DNA of 64,000 nt from Melampsora larici-populina 98AG31. Lineage: Eukaryota; Basidiomycota; Pucciniomycetes; Pucciniales; Melampsoraceae. Position numbers and translations under genes: made by a program. This document shows, one piece after another, positions 23,131-36,290 of the stretch (position 1 is the stretch's first letter; each line of letters opens with the position of its first letter). The stretch spans positions 261,500-325,499 of the forward strand of contig NW_006768827.1 in assembly GCF_000204055.1 (NCBI RefSeq). The letters are read 5' to 3'. The notes under the pieces are model-generated. The model searched no databases, was not told the DNA's origin, and worked only from the letters and a program-made list of their open reading frames with translations.

Positions 23131-24068
23131 TTTGATCTACTGTTTAAGAGATTCTTTTTGACATGTATAGTAAGTTTGACTTTTGCACAGTCGGGCAGCT
23201 GAGAAGTTTTCCTGGTAAATTGCACCCCTCACCTCAGACTTTTTCCAAGGATACCGCCTTCGGTGCTTCCTTTATCAAAGCCCTTCACTTTGCCTCTGTT
23301 CAAAGAAGTGTGTACTTCACTTCATCGCCCTCCTAGCGCGCCTGTAGATATACAAATCTCCAAGTGAGAGTGATTCTAAAGTTGTTGACTAAATAAGCTC
23401 GAGAATTGCTCCCAAAGCGGCTCACTCTGATTAAGCGCCCTGCCTCTAATCACTGATGTAGCGTGCGCTATGAGCATAGTGACTTTCCTTTCTCCAACCC
23501 ATCAGCTCAGCTAATTGAGGAATGGGATTTGTAACCCGGTCAGGAGTCTACATATTCGTGGTCTTCAGAATACCATTTCTCATCTTTTTGGTCAGATATA
23601 GATACAGATTAATGAGCGATACGATTGTTTGATCTGATCATATCTTTAGAATAGTTTGGTAAGACCAATATATATATACCCAAAATTCAAGAACACAACA
23701 AAGATGCTAACAAACAATCACGAAGTTCAGACTACAAAAGAGTGACGAAAAGACGATTACTGAAGTTCTATAAAGAGTCCGATGAAGTAAGTACAAGCTT
23801 ATATGTTGAAAAACGAAGGTTTGAAAGTGCTGATTACTCAAAGGTAAGTTTTTTGGTTTCATTTAAGGTGAGAAAGTTCAAGATTTCCTTTACTCTTTGG
23901 ATGAATCGAGGACTTGGTCATCTCAGTAGTCTTGAACTTACCCCTATTTCATTTTTAGTCCCCGAAAGGAATCATCACTTTGGAGTTTCGGGTTGTTCAT
24001 GATGCTGAGCCTGAACTAATGCATCAGGTCACAAATACCAAAGGTGAAGTTTAACCAATAATTGGCCC
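22896..24068. other. Intergenic; no supported gene
   Basis: The end of segmental copy B (to about 23130) is followed by sequence with short frames only. A possible small transcribed unit near 23700-24000 has donor-like GTAAGT sites, but no coherent product was assembled. Confidence 0.35.
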
Positions 24069-25913
24069 CTAATGATTGAGAATTTTCAACTCCTCTACCC
24101 TTGCTTCCACAGCTTTGCTTAAGCTATCTTTGGAAAACTGAGTTTTTAATAACCACCTTGAACCTTCAGCGTACTCCTGGTAAAAGTTTAAAATTCGTTG
24201 ATCATCTGATTTCCTAATCGAACCTTTTCCTAAAGACCCAGTGTTCTCCAAAAATCGAGAACCAGAAACTCGTGCGAAACTCTAAAAAGGTTAATAAAAC
24301 TTCAGCTCATTGATAATTCTTCAGACTTTTTTCTAGGTTTCCTTTGATTGCTTACCGATATATCATCTAAATCTTTGGATAATTCTTGGATCTTGACTAA
24401 GCTATCTTTATCCAACATTTTAACCGTGTGACGTAAGAAGAGGGCAATGTTTGGGTCTGTGAATTTTGAATCTGTGCTTAAAGCTTTAAACGGTTCTAGG
24501 AACTTGATGTAACCTCCTATATACAAGACAAAACCAGAACCAAAAGAGTCAAAACCTATAATCAAATGGGTATTGATATATGTAAGGAAACGAGTTGAAG
24601 AATTCTACTGACCATTTTCCCATTTTTGAGTGCTCTGAATAACACTAGGAGTGATAAAATCAGCCTTTAAATTAGAATGACTTTCAATATAAGTTTTTAT
24701 ATTATTTAATCTTTCAAGACTTTGTTCATTTGTCCATTGAGGGTTCCAATCCGATAAAGCTTTTAACATTCCTTCAAATTTGAATTTCGCTTGGTTTTCT
24801 AAACTCAAAAGTAGTTGCCAATCTACTGCGCTCTCCCTTGCTCGTTGATGAAAACCTTTGATGGATACCTCAGTAATTTTTTGTTTTTTGTTTCCTAGTG
24901 CCACAAATTTTAAAAATTTCTTGACATTTGTTCTTTCTTCCATTGCTGGAACTGATATACCTAGACTAATAAATTCTCTCTGTGGAGCTGTGCTAGTGAA
25001 ATCTTTATATTAAGAAACCAGCATGAGTATATCAGCACTCAGACTAAAAGTTAAACCAACTCTTTGTGATTGATTTGATTACAAAACCAAACTTACAATC
25101 TGAACCTCCGCTACCTTTTTGAAGATATTTGGCGAGTAGGCCGGGGCTCAATTGTTCCTTGACTGTGGTGAGTGAGCCAAGTTCCTTCGTAGCTCCATTT
25201 GAAAAAAGCTCCAGAACCTTTTCTGTGTTTAGCGGCCTATAAAGATCAATTTAGTCAGTGATCGAATGGCGGTTATGATTAAAGACTCTAAATCCTCACG
25301 CATAACCCTCTGGGACTACTATTTTCCTAACCTTGGTGGCAGGAGCTTCATTGGTTTCTGTTAAGAAATCGGCTCCCCAAGGTCTTTTCCTTGGACTTTT
25401 CGGTGATTGAGTCCGTCTACCTTGCCAATACTGACGATTTTCTCTGAGCTCATCAGGTGTGCCAAACTCTCCTCTGATCTCTGAGAGAGTATCGATTGAT
25501 GAGCGCGGGGTAGATTCATCTTCAGTGGTCGCAGGGGAATGATGAAACTTATTTAAAGAAGATGTTCTAGATTCTTGAGTGGCTATCGAGAACCTAGGTG
25601 AAGGATCAGTTGAAGTGAGGATTTCTTTGTTAATCAGATTATCTTTGAAAGATGGAGATTTTCGAAAGTTTTCAAAAGGTGTAGTATCAGATAAAACTTC
25701 ATGACTTGATTGAGAACTTTGAGGTATACTGATTGGTTTCATAATTGATTCTTGACGATTTCCTTGATGTTCAGATATCATCATTAAAGTTTCAGCAGCT
25801 TCATGAGTATCAGGTTCAACTCCTAATTTTGTAACACCAACCAGATCATGAGCAAGGTTTCCATAACATGTAGATATGAATGAATGAAGTATTAAAAATA
25901 AATGAATGTGCAT
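24069..25913 (-). CDS. Predicted secreted protein, 518 residues, unknown family
   Basis: Five exons on the minus strand (25913-25300, 25236-25097, 25002-24613, 24555-24356, 24281-24069) join in frame with no stops. The chosen start gives MHIHLFLILHSFISTCYGNL, a good signal peptide with likely cleavage after CYG; an upstream in-frame ATG at 25952 would bury it. Residues about 40-190 are Ser/Thr/Pro-rich and low complexity (SPRFSIATQESRTSSLNKF). The C-terminal 300 residues are Lys/Glu/Leu-rich and probably helical (VDWQLLLSLENQAKFKFEGM, FLEPFKALSTDSKFTDPNIA). A few Cys and no catalytic motif are seen. In a rust this design fits a secreted host-interaction or wall protein, but function is unknown. 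Confidence 0.6.
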
Positions 25914-27448
25914 GGTGTTTGTTTTGTTTTTGAAGGAAGTTTCAAAATCCAATTCGCGAGATGAAGAAGGAGTGTAGAAAAAAAATTGAAAGGTAAAAGT
26001 AAATATAAACAGTCAATCAAACACGAATTTCTTGGGTTAAAGATAATCTGATTCAAGTTTCTAGTATGATTGACGTCGTTAACACCATTGGCTCCTTTAA
26101 TTGTAGGATGACTTGATTCATATCGATGAAATCTCCCTTCGACCTCATGCACGCAAGGTTGAAGACTGCGTTGCTTTGAGACAAGAAGTGAATGGAAGTG
26201 AATTTCCCCAAGAGGTCTCCTAACCCTTCATGAACCACTTTAAAACCAAAAGGGATCGCCTAGGTCGACTGAAGAGTAGAAGATAACCTCCATCCTTTCT
26301 CTAACTCGACTTTGAAACATCCCCACGCACTCGAGTTGAAACTGCAGTGGTTTCATCGTTCTAGATACCGATTGACCCAGTAAAACTTTAATAAATCTTC
26401 AACAAGTCAGACTGATCAACTTCTTGATAAATCTTGAACACTTCTTTTCGTATGTTTGTAAATTGCAACTTATTTCTTCACGCGACTTTGGTAAAGCTAC
26501 TTGAAATAAACAAGAACTTGATCTGTCAAATCAAAACTTTGTCAACTTATCCTTGACTGCCCAAGTTTCAATAAAGCAATCAAATGTTTTTTCCAATGCG
26601 AGTAATCTCTCTGATCCAAGAAATCAGAATCATTGGAGATGAAGATAAATAGTGACAGTACTCTCAACAAAATGAAAGGAGAATATGGTAAAATGGAAAA
26701 ATACCAACATACTCTGTTAACATAACCAGAAAACAATCTAATTGAAATATAAACCAAAAAAATGAAATGAAATCCTATTCAAGAAAAAACCACCACCATT
26801 TGCATTTCAACATTTCATTCAAAAACCCTCTGAGTCTAACCAATCAATCAATTAAAAAACCAAACAGATTCAAAAACAAACAAACCCAATTCCTCAAAAC
26901 CCAATTCTAAACTTCCAAAAAAAAACTACATCTACATCTACATCTACATACATAACTAAATATTACTTAAACTAATTCTTCTTTATATACAACACACCAA
27001 CAAAATCTCTTGATCAAAAACTAAAGAAACCCATATATTTTGATTTTAATACACCAAATAGTCATTTTTTTCTTTCTGAGGATATATATATATAAATATG
27101 AATAAAATACCAAGATATACAAATACGAAGAACCCAAAGCGAGAAAACCACCCCAAAGATCAAATGTACAAGATTTTACAAAAAAAACAAAGTGACACAG
27201 ATCATAAAGAACCTCGTCCAAAATTTCAATTTATTTATTCAAAAAAAAGCCAAGTCAATTCAAAAACCTAAATCCAAAAACCCAATCCTATTCAAAAAAA
27301 CCATAAACCAAAAACCCTTCAAACAAAAAAGTACAAAAAAAGTGCATACCAAAAAACCCCAACTTCAACTCCAACTTCAAAAAGAACCAAAAAAAAAAGA
27401 CTTCCATATGTTTTTAATCTTTTCATTCTTTCACTCAAACTTCATCCC
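25914..27448. other. Intergenic; no supported gene
   Basis: AT-rich with homopolymer and CATCTA runs (26929-26952). It contains the likely promoter of the secreted-protein gene and the 3' region of the phospholipase gene. No gene recognised. Confidence 0.4.
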
Positions 27449-30400
27449 TTCATCCTTCCACGATTTCTTTAATTTGACTTTTAATAAATAAAGAAGCAAA
27501 CATCAATGGATGACCTACTTCATCTACCAAAGGTAAATGTCTATACCCTACAAAAAAATCAACCATCAAACTTTTGTCAATTTGATAATTCAAATAAATA
27601 AAACATCATTAATCTCAATGAATGGAATGGATCAAACAAACCAGGTTGAAGTGAATCTAATCCAATCGAAATCCTACCAAGTATCTCATCATTCTCTCCA
27701 AGTTGATCATCACAAACTAATAATCTTAAAAAACTTAATGATAACATTCCTCCTTGTACATCAAATGGGATTTTGAACTTTTCCTAATCAAAACAAAAAA
27801 AAGACATTTTCAAAACAAAAAAAAAGACATTTTTTTTGTGGAATTAGGATTTTCAACAAAAACAAAAAAGTCAGTAAGAAACCATTGTGTCATAAAACAA
27901 AAAACCCCACTTACATTGAAAATCGGATTCAATCCGTTCCTCCTAAAATCAACCAAAACCAAAGCAAACCAAAACCAAAAGATCAACCAAAATGTAAACC
28001 CAAAAAGAAAAAAGAAAGAGCAAAAAAAGAAAAAAAAGAAAGAAAAATAAAAGAAAGACTGACTTCACCACTTTAGTTTTCCGTTTCATAGAACTAGGGA
28101 TTTGATTATTCTGACAAGAATGACTAATAAGCTGAACTTCCACTACCGAATCAGGTCCATTCTCATCTTCTAAAGCACCAGAACACCTAGGTAACTGTTG
28201 AGCAGAAATTATCTATCATCCCCGCCCAAAAAAAGCAAAAACAATAAGTCAATCGATCTCAACTTATCAATTTTTTAAAAAAAACTTTTCAATACCTCAA
28301 TCTCAAGTTCATACTTATGTATCCTAATCGCTGCATCTTTTTCTTTTCCTTTGATTCTCAAAACCTCAGGTTTCAAAACATATCCAGCTCTTCCGTTCTT
28401 CAAATTAAACATTGCCTGATTCAATTCCATTCCTAAATCTAAATGAAACCAAGAAACCAAGAAACCAAAAAACCAAAATCAATCAAATCCCCACCTTTCA
28501 AAAAAACAAAAAAAAACAGAAAAAGAAAAAGAAGAAGAATCATACCAAACGTTTGCCAATTAAAAGCCACTAATTGAATTCCAAGTCCCCAAAACCGATG
28601 AGGCAAAAAGTTTCCACTAAACACTCTAGTAGGAGCAGGATAAGCTCTAGTAAGATGAGACCGAGTATGACCAATCAAATCTGTCGATCCACTCTTCAAA
28701 AACTTATTCACAGCTCTTTCACTCAACGAAACACAATCTTCTAATTCATACTTGGTAATCTTATTGAAACCTCTAGCTTTGACTCCGATAGTATAAACTG
28801 CTATATCTGAAAGCGTATGGGTGATCGGTTCACTTGGTATCTTTTTCATACTTTGACTTGGTAAAGGGGTTGAAGTGAGTTGTGAAGAAACTGTCAAGGT
28901 TTCGAATGGGATCGAATCGAGTGTTGAAGGTTGTGGTGAGATGACTTTAGTTGAGATTCGTTTAAATCGATGACCCAATCGACTAGACGCATTTGAAAAC
29001 ACTTTAAAAGAATTCGTAGTAGATCCAAGCACCAAGATTTTCATTTCAGACCTCTCAATTCTTGGTAGGAAACATAGATAGGCTTTTGTGGGATTTCGGA
29101 CAAATGGTTTCTGAGGATCAAAATTGAAACGAAGGAAAGAATCAGGAAAGGGATGACTCACTGCGCTTGAGATCTGAATCTGAACTGGTAGATGATCCCG
29201 ATGTAGTAGTAGTAGTAGCAGTAGCAGAAACAGGTTGATCAGCTTCAGATGAGAGCCCAGGTGATAGGTCAGATGAATTAAGAGCCAAAGTTGGTTTTTT
29301 AGCCTATTGATTGAGAAAGTGAATCAAATATCAACATCTTGAAAAAAAAAGCAACAAGAATGAAAAAATCTGACCAACCTTAATCAAGATCCTATACATC
29401 AATTGTTGAGGACTAGGTAAGATCCCCACATCCACTCCATCTAACCTTTGATCCACTAAAGCATCACCCAAATGAATCTTTAACAATTCAGCCAATCGAT
29501 CTTGTTGTACTGGTTGACAATGTACTTCTAATGATAAGATAAGTGGATAAGGTGTAGCAGCAAATGCGTATTTTGAGATCGCCTTGAGTGCTTCTGAAAC
29601 TAATAACTTGCTCGTTAATGTACGACCATGGTATATTACAGGTTCGCCTGAATCTCCATCCCAGCAATCAACTGTGAAAAATAAGAGCGTTAGTAGTCCG
29701 TAGGATCTATACTAAATGCACTCATTACCCACGTTCAACGCTCCGACAACCTTCTTGTAACGCTCGGATATAACCCTCAACCGTACTCTCACCCTTGAGT
29801 TGATTTCCCACCAAATAAGTCTATCAAGAATCGTTTGTTAGGCTTTTCAAAAAAACTGAATGAGATTTTCTAAAGATATTTGATAACTTACATTATGTGA
29901 ACTTGAGATAAAGTAGTCACAAATCGGATGAGTCATGTCTTGACAAACCCGAAGGTGTGCCTCATTGGTAGGTGAGTTATCAGATGATTGAAGAAAGCTA
30001 TTGAATGATTCGATATTCATTAACTTTGAAGGGATAGGTAACTCAGGATTAGGATTCGAAACCGATTCATCGGGTTCATCTAGAAACTTGGAGTAAATCG
30101 ATTGTAAGCTAGATGTTGATAATGGAGACTGATGATGAAAGAATAAGATTCAAAATAAAACATCAGTTCAAGAATTAGGACGATTGAGGAAAAGCATCGG
30201 GTGAATGTAAAGTGACCAACACGTTGAACGGTCTGCATGAATGTAATGAAGTCTTCAACACTCATGGTCTCTTTACCAGACGTGATGTTTTGAAAGATCT
30301 CATCAAGATCTGTACGTCTTTTAACGAGTTTAATAAACTGTTGGAATCCCGAAAAGTCCAAATAACCTTTCTGTTCTGAATCTGCCATCTAAACTCATCA

Positions 30401-31337
30401 GATTAAAATCAAATCAGTGATAAGTTATAAAATCATTCAAAAAGAAGAAAAACTGATCATTACATTGAAATTCGTCCTGATAGATGATTCTGGGATTGAG
30501 ATATTTAATCTTTTACACAATTCAACGGTTTCTTTGAAGTTCAATTTTGGATCTGAGTTGGCATTAGCCTTTTGAAAATAATCAAGAATCGAAGTTGAAT
30601 AAACAAAGTTAAAATCCAAAAAAAAAGTCAACAAAACCAAATCTAAACCCAGCAAATCTCAATCTATCTATCTCAAAGAAACCCAACCAAACTCCTCTCA
30701 AGAACATACCTCAATCCAATGTTGTTTAAGCCAATAAGCCTGACGTTTACGTATATGATTCAATCCACCCAACAATTCTCTTCTAAACTCCAAAATCTTT
30801 TCCAAAGTTACTTTCCATATCTTAAAATGATCAGGTTGAATGGCAAAGAGATGTAACATCTTATAAGTTGATTTTTTCGAAATATATATAATCGTTAGCC
30901 AAACTGATTCATATTCAGGATGAATCTTGTATTGAGATCTATAATATCCTGCGTCTTGACCAAATCGAATTTCTCGAATCGATTCAATATTTACTACCAA
31001 AAGACCAAAGACCAAAACAAACATGGTTCAGAGTCAAGAAAAAGTTTAGAGAGATATGGAGAATTGTAGTGAAATTGATAAACTGACATGAACCTCCTTT
31101 TTTACTTTCCCAAACGATTTGACCTCGTTCATGATTCAAAGAAACTTTAATCCGAATAGTTTTCTTAGCAGACACCTTGACCATTTCAGTTCCGATTTGA
31201 AGGATATAAGGAATTTCAACATTATGAATCGAAGCACCGGTTGAAGAATCGAATGAATGGATTGATTGAGAATTTGATTGAGCATTGGATGTACTTTTGT
31301 TTGTAGTTTGAATGTTATTCTGGTTGTTGTTGTCCAT
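27449..31337 (-). CDS. PLC1: Phosphoinositide-specific phospholipase C
   Basis: Cleaves PIP2 to inositol trisphosphate and diacylglycerol at membranes. Domain order is complete. A PH domain (exons 1-2) includes [20 protein letters not shown] strands and [20 protein letters not shown]. An EF-hand-like region follows ([20 protein letters not shown]). PI-PLC X carries [20 protein letters not shown] with the first catalytic His, then ELDCWDG and [14 protein letters not shown] with the second. A Ser-rich linker leads to PI-PLC Y ([20 protein letters not shown], then SRVFPAPTR-like [20 protein letters not shown] and [10 protein letters not shown]). The C2 domain ends with [27 protein letters not shown] and [13 protein letters not shown], stop at 27449. 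At least ten introns are present; one tiny exon (about 27912-27940) encodes GLNPIFN. The start is the first [11 protein letters not shown]. Confidence 0.88.
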
Positions 31338-31505
31338 TTTGTTGATGATGATAAATAAGTAATAAGTAATCGGTTATCAGAATGGGAGTAAGGTCAAGAT
31401 GGTCAGAAGTGAGAGTTGAGTTTTTCTCTTCAGGGCACATCCATTGAGCAGGGCACTGGATCTAGAATTGTAAAGACTCAATTACTAAAAATACCCTTTA
31501 ACTCA
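31338..31505. other. PLC1 promoter region
   Basis: Short upstream region of the phospholipase gene; no clear TATA box seen. Confidence 0.3.
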
Positions 31506-31513
31506 CTCACTAT

Positions 31514-31953
31514 AGGACTCAGGAATGCGCCTACAGAGGTATCTGATGTAAATTCCGACGTTTTGTTGGCGGGTTTTGAGGGCACTAAACGACACATTCA
31601 CAGCACCTACAGTAGTGCAAAATGTGCGTGACATTAAAGGCTTTCGTTTAAGCTAGCTTTCAACCTCATAGCACCAATAATTCCTGAGATAATGGTATGT
31701 AACGGTCAAAAAGAGCCTTAAAATCGAACGTCGGAATCAGGCCTTGGAGGCACGAAAAAAAATTGCGCCAATAAATTTTGCGCGAAAGTGAGGGGAGTTG
31801 AGGGGCTGGGAGTAGGCTCATTTGATAGCCCTAGTCCATGCGCATCTTTTGAAGTGCTCTGGACCTTGAGACAAGGAGTGGTGTGTTGTGTAGAGCCCAA
31901 AAACTGAAAAACAGGTTTCATCAGATACCTCTGTAGGCGCATTCCTGGGTCCT
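31514..31953. mobile_element. hAT-type MITE
   Basis: A 440-bp element with inverted ends of about 34 bp: AGGACTCAGGAATGCGCCTA on the left and the reverse complement of AGGACCCAGGAATGCGCCTA on the right. It is flanked by the perfect 8-bp duplication CTCACTAT (31506-31513 and 31954-31961), the size typical of hAT insertions. There is no transposase, so it is non-autonomous. Inner sequence includes a second weaker inverted pair (CCGACGTT... / ...AACGTCGG). Confidence 0.85.
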
Positions 31954-32165
31954 CTCACTATACAATTCATTAACCCTCTCCCCATTAAACTTCTTCAATT
32001 CATCACAAACCTCATTCTCATTCGATCGGCAATAAGTTTCTATCAACTTCCTAATAAGTTCAAAACTCAACTTGATCAAAAATGATAAAAGGCTTTGCGT
32101 GATCAATACTAGTGATCCTTTTATGATCAAACATATTTCTAACAAATCATCAAGAAACTGTCTGA
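31954..32165 (-). CDS. Short open frame next to the MITE, doubtful
   Basis: Minus-strand frame reading QFLDDLLEICLIIKGSLVLI and ending FNGERVNELYSE. Without the MITE it would stop right after the insertion point, because the element lies at its last codons. No upstream exon joins cleanly. It could be the last exon of a small gene or chance. Confidence 0.2.
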
Positions 32166-33011
32166 ATCAAAAAAAGTGAGTGTACCTCTTGAAATCAAAG
32201 ACATTTATTTTATTTCTTTTGAATGGTTTTCTCATCACTCTTTTGGGATCAACTTACAAAACTGGTAGATCAGATGATCTAATAAACCAAGAAATAAGAA
32301 ACTGTTTCTTTTTTTTTGGTTTTTTTGACAACCAAGAAACTGGGGCGGCATACAAAATCTAGATGTTCAATAAATTTTGTAACATCTGATCAATAAACCC
32401 AAGACATAAACACTTGTTCAATTTTTCAAAGCTTTTTGTGACTTCAACGGATCCAGAAATCAAAATTAGTATGCAGAGCAAAGTTCTTGGTATATAAAGA
32501 GAATTTGGTTGATTAATTTTGATTTCTAGTCAAACCAAAACTTCTTTCTTACTTTGTACAACAACATCAAAAAAAAGATTATCATTTTCTTGTAAAGTTA
32601 AACCAAGTTCTTAACAAACTTGTAGAAATAAACCTCCTCCTTTGAGAAAAAAATCACATGTATATCATATTTAAAACAACAAAGAAAAAAAAGGAAAAAG
32701 ATCATAGATGGATTTGAAAGTTTTTTTTTGAGGTTCAAAACGTTTTAAACTTTGATCAAAAAGAGTTTGTAAAGAAATAAAAAAATAAAAGGTTTACATT
32801 TGTATCATATATATCATAAATAAAAAAGATAAAAAAATTCTTTTTTCTTGAAAAAATATCAAGGGTTTGTAAATTAGTATTACAAATTATTACAACAAAA
32901 AATCATCAAAAGAATCATCATAAAAAAGGAGTTTAAAGAAAAGTAGTAAAGTTTAGGACGGTTTTACAATTACAAATAAAAAAAGACGATTTTGAAAAGA
33001 AAAGAAAAAAG
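32166..33011. other. Intergenic, very AT-rich
   Basis: Poly-A/T runs and no gene. It probably includes the 3' UTR of the minus-strand gene ending near 33 kb. Confidence 0.4.
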
Positions 33012-33126
33012 TTAAAGGAACACGTTTTTGTTTTGACGAACTAAGTTTCTTGGAACGTTTATTTCTTGAAAATCAAGTGGTTGTAAATCATTGAAAAAAG
33101 TTTCCTTGGAATAGGTCATAAGATCA

Positions 33127-34022
33127 TCAAAATGGATGATCACGTAACATCTAATAAAACCCATCCGAAAAACAAAATCCAAATCCAAAACTCATCAAAA
33201 TTCCAATTCAAAAACCAAAAAAAAAAAAAGAAAAGTGTAAACCAACGAACCCTTTCACCCATAGGACTCAACTTTCTTCTAGGACGTCTAGCCACTTTAG
33301 AAGCTTCAGATGGAGGTTCATTCCTAGTAGGAGTACTCCCAAACGAACTAAACAAAGAACCCGATCTACCTCTTCTAGTATTCGGGTATTCTTCTTCTTC
33401 TGTAACACTCGAATAATGAGGCAACTCAAACGGACGCTTTTCATACCCAAAGAAGAAAAAAAAGAATTAGTTTGAATAGATTGATTGAAAGGGAGAGAAG
33501 ACTTACTCTAAAGCTGGACCCGCCACTGACTTTACGGTTCGGTAAACTGCTTCCCATCACTTGTCCAGAGCATAGGGTTTCAGATTCGGCTGAGTTTGTT
33601 TGAGGAATAGCAATCGGATTCGAAGTGACTGGACCAGCAGGCCAACGAAACCCATTAGTAAGCGAGCCAAAGCCCGAGATAGAAGATCGACGTTGGTTCG
33701 AAACAGGATGAGAAGGGATAAAGTCGGTTTCTTTTAAAGAATGAGGCGAGTTTGGGTTGATGGAAGAAGTGGGTGAATAACTTCCTCCGTGGGTAGGTAG
33801 GTTAGGAGAACTGAAGAGGGAAGATGAGGGACTGGTACAAGTTGGACTGGGGTTGGTGTTGGGGTTGGTGTTGGGGTTGGTGTTGTGGGTTGGAGTGGGA
33901 GGGATGGCTAGTGAGATGATGGATGAAAAGATTGATGAGGATCGATGGTGTTGGTATGGAGTTTGATGGTTTGGATTGGTTTGTGGTTTAGGATCGTTCG
34001 AGTTTGAGTTCGTTGATGACAT
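33127..34022 (-). CDS. Ser/Pro-rich protein with conserved SPMGERM-type end; probable 1-nt frameshift
   Basis: Exons 34022-33507, 33436-33251 and 33150-33127. The first 170 residues are Ser/Pro/Asn-rich (SSSIFSSIISLAIPPTPTHN and TNPN repeats). They include RRSSISGFGSLTNGFRWPAG and end GSSFR. Exon 2 encodes GSLFSSFGSTPTRNEPPSEA and ARRPRRKLSPMGER. Exon 3 starts MLRDHPF and hits TGA. Reading one base later gives DDLMTYSKETFFNDLQPLDF and continues to a stop at 33012, which is what one expects after SPMGER-MLR in this conserved fungal protein type as I recall it. An extra T in the run at about 33130 would explain the break. It could be a natural truncation, an assembly error, or missed splicing. 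No catalytic domain; function unknown. Confidence 0.5.
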
Positions 34023-35738
34023 GGTGGTGTTTTATTTTGATTTGAGTGAAGGGTAAATCTAATGGATGAGAATGAGATGAGTTGGGTTTTGAGGAGAATA
34101 GTTAATCGATAATGAATGTCAATTCAGCTTTAATTTGATGATGATGAAACGAAGAAACAATCCTTGATTAACTTCTTATAATTGTATTTAGGAGTAAAGA
34201 GCACGGCACTAGCAACAACTTACAAACCAAAGGAAATTCAATTTAGGGACGTGACAGTGACACGCTGAGGTCATAACAAATCCAACTTCAAATTGTAAAT
34301 TACCAAAAAACACACATGACCTCTCAAAATCAGAATACACATGAAATTCAATTCAAACCCCACACCTTTTTTCTATTTTGACACAGCCACCCACTACTTC
34401 TGAGTTCTGACTTCTGAAGCTTGGCAAAAGAAAAGAAAAGTTTAGATTGGAATTTGGAATTGGAATTGGAAAATTGTGAAATTCTATGAGAGTTTCTTTT
34501 GCAAATGACCTGATAGTCATACGGATCAAATGGCTTCAAATGGATCAGGTGTTTCAAAAAGTTGATTTAACTTTAAAAATCATATTATTCTTCTTAACTT
34601 CATCATCACCCCCCACACCCACCCACAATCACATGAGCTCATGAACTTATTCAGAATCATTTCTTCTAAGAAAACTTCATTTCACCTTACAAATTATTTA
34701 TTCTTTGTGAGCTCAAGTTCAACGCTGATCCAAAATAATTAAATCAAATAACCTTTAATATAAAAGAAGAAAACTCATCATTCATTCTTTCTTGATTCTT
34801 CACTATGGTATTACAAAACTCAAAATCAAACATAACTTACATTTACTACACCATCATAAACAAAGTAAAAAGATATCTTTGTAATGTAATAAAGATGTTG
34901 TGAAATGAATGATGAATTATATAGTCATAATCATTTCATTACAACATGTAAACCAATACAATTTACCAATCTCAACCCAACATCATACATCACATCTTGC
35001 AAAAAAAAAGCAATCCAGTTGATTGGTATCCTAAACCATGTCATAAAATAAGGTTAGAAATCTATAAAAAAAAGTTGACTATATGGATCTTATAATCCAA
35101 ATCAAAAAGATGCCACTATGTCAAATCAGCCAAGATAAAAAAGGTCTTTACAAATCCATACACACAAATGAATCATGATTGTCAAGAAGTCTTCATTTGA
35201 AAATCCAATCAAATAGATTATACATTATCACAACTGAAGTTTTCTTTGAATGTGTTATATATGAGAATAAGTAAAGTTGATCATCAAGACATTTTCATCT
35301 GTTGAACTTGTTATTCTCATGGGATATAAGTTCAGATCATGAAGTATGAGTAGTTGGATTATTTTCTATTTGTTGTTTACCTGTCTATAGTATCACTTGA
35401 TTTCCTATCACAAAGGAATCCTTCTGATATATTCTTTTCAGCTCAAATAATCAGCTTTTGATGTCTTGAGATCCTGATAATAACATCAAAAACTTCAATC
35501 ATATGGTACATGTCTTGAGTCAGACTATGATCTTTTTAGACCTTCCACTTGACTCCTAACCAGGTGATAGTGCACATTGGTTACATTTCTTATCAACTAA
35601 CAGACTTCTTATAAACAAGTTCAACATCTTTTCTACACACTTGATTTCTTTTGAAGATCCCAAATCTATTAATCCTATATATCCGAAATTCATAGTCTTT
35701 AATTTTCCAAAAACTGATGAGAAGTGATGATCAATATG
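34023..35738. other. Intergenic, AT-rich, no gene
   Basis: No open frame of note on either strand. The region contains scattered poly-A/T and pyrimidine tracts. Confidence 0.45.
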
Positions 35739-36085
35739 AACAGAACAAATCCAATGGTTTCATTTCTATAAACTTTTCAATTAGTTTGGTAGATTGGATA
35801 AATTTCTTCATGGTTTATAACTTGTCAATGTGATTGTCATTGTCAACTTAAAACCATTCTTACACTTCTTATATACAGATTATTCTTGAGTCTTTGATTT
35901 GGTATTGATTTGTTTTAGAGATCACTGTTGTTTCTAGTTACAAGCTAGTTGTGTTCTTTTTACATACTCCTTTATACCATAATAGTCTAATTTTAAAGAT
36001 TAGTTTTTTTACATGTATAGAAACAAAGTGTTTACTAGATTGCTATATGATTCATCAGAAGATCATTAAGATTTAAAGTCTTTTG
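35739..36085. repeat. Tandem duplication, copy 1 (empty site)
   Basis: About 345 bp, repeated at 36086-36290 plus 37673-37775. Shared blocks include AAACTTTTCAATT, ACTTCTTATATA.AGATTATT, CACAAGCTAGTTGTGTTCTT, AAAGATTAGTTTTTT and TTCATCAGAAGAT in the same order. Copy 1 lacks the TIR element and so shows the pre-insertion arrangement. Confidence 0.75.
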
Positions 36086-36290
36086 GAGGTTTCATTTGAG
36101 TAAACTTTTCAATTGCTTTGGTATTTGGATTTCTTCTTGGTTTATAACTCTGAATTGTCAACTTACAATACAATCATTCTTGCACTTCTTATATAAAGAT
36201 TATTCTTGGGTCTTTATTTTCATTTTGATTTGCTTTAGACACTTCATCTGTGTTTCTAGTCACAAGCTAGTTGTGTTCTTTTTACTCACT

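Noticed and set aside
27192..28076. Lys/Asn/Gln-rich plus-strand frames
   Set aside because: They are antisense to phospholipase C exons and A-rich introns, and low complexity.
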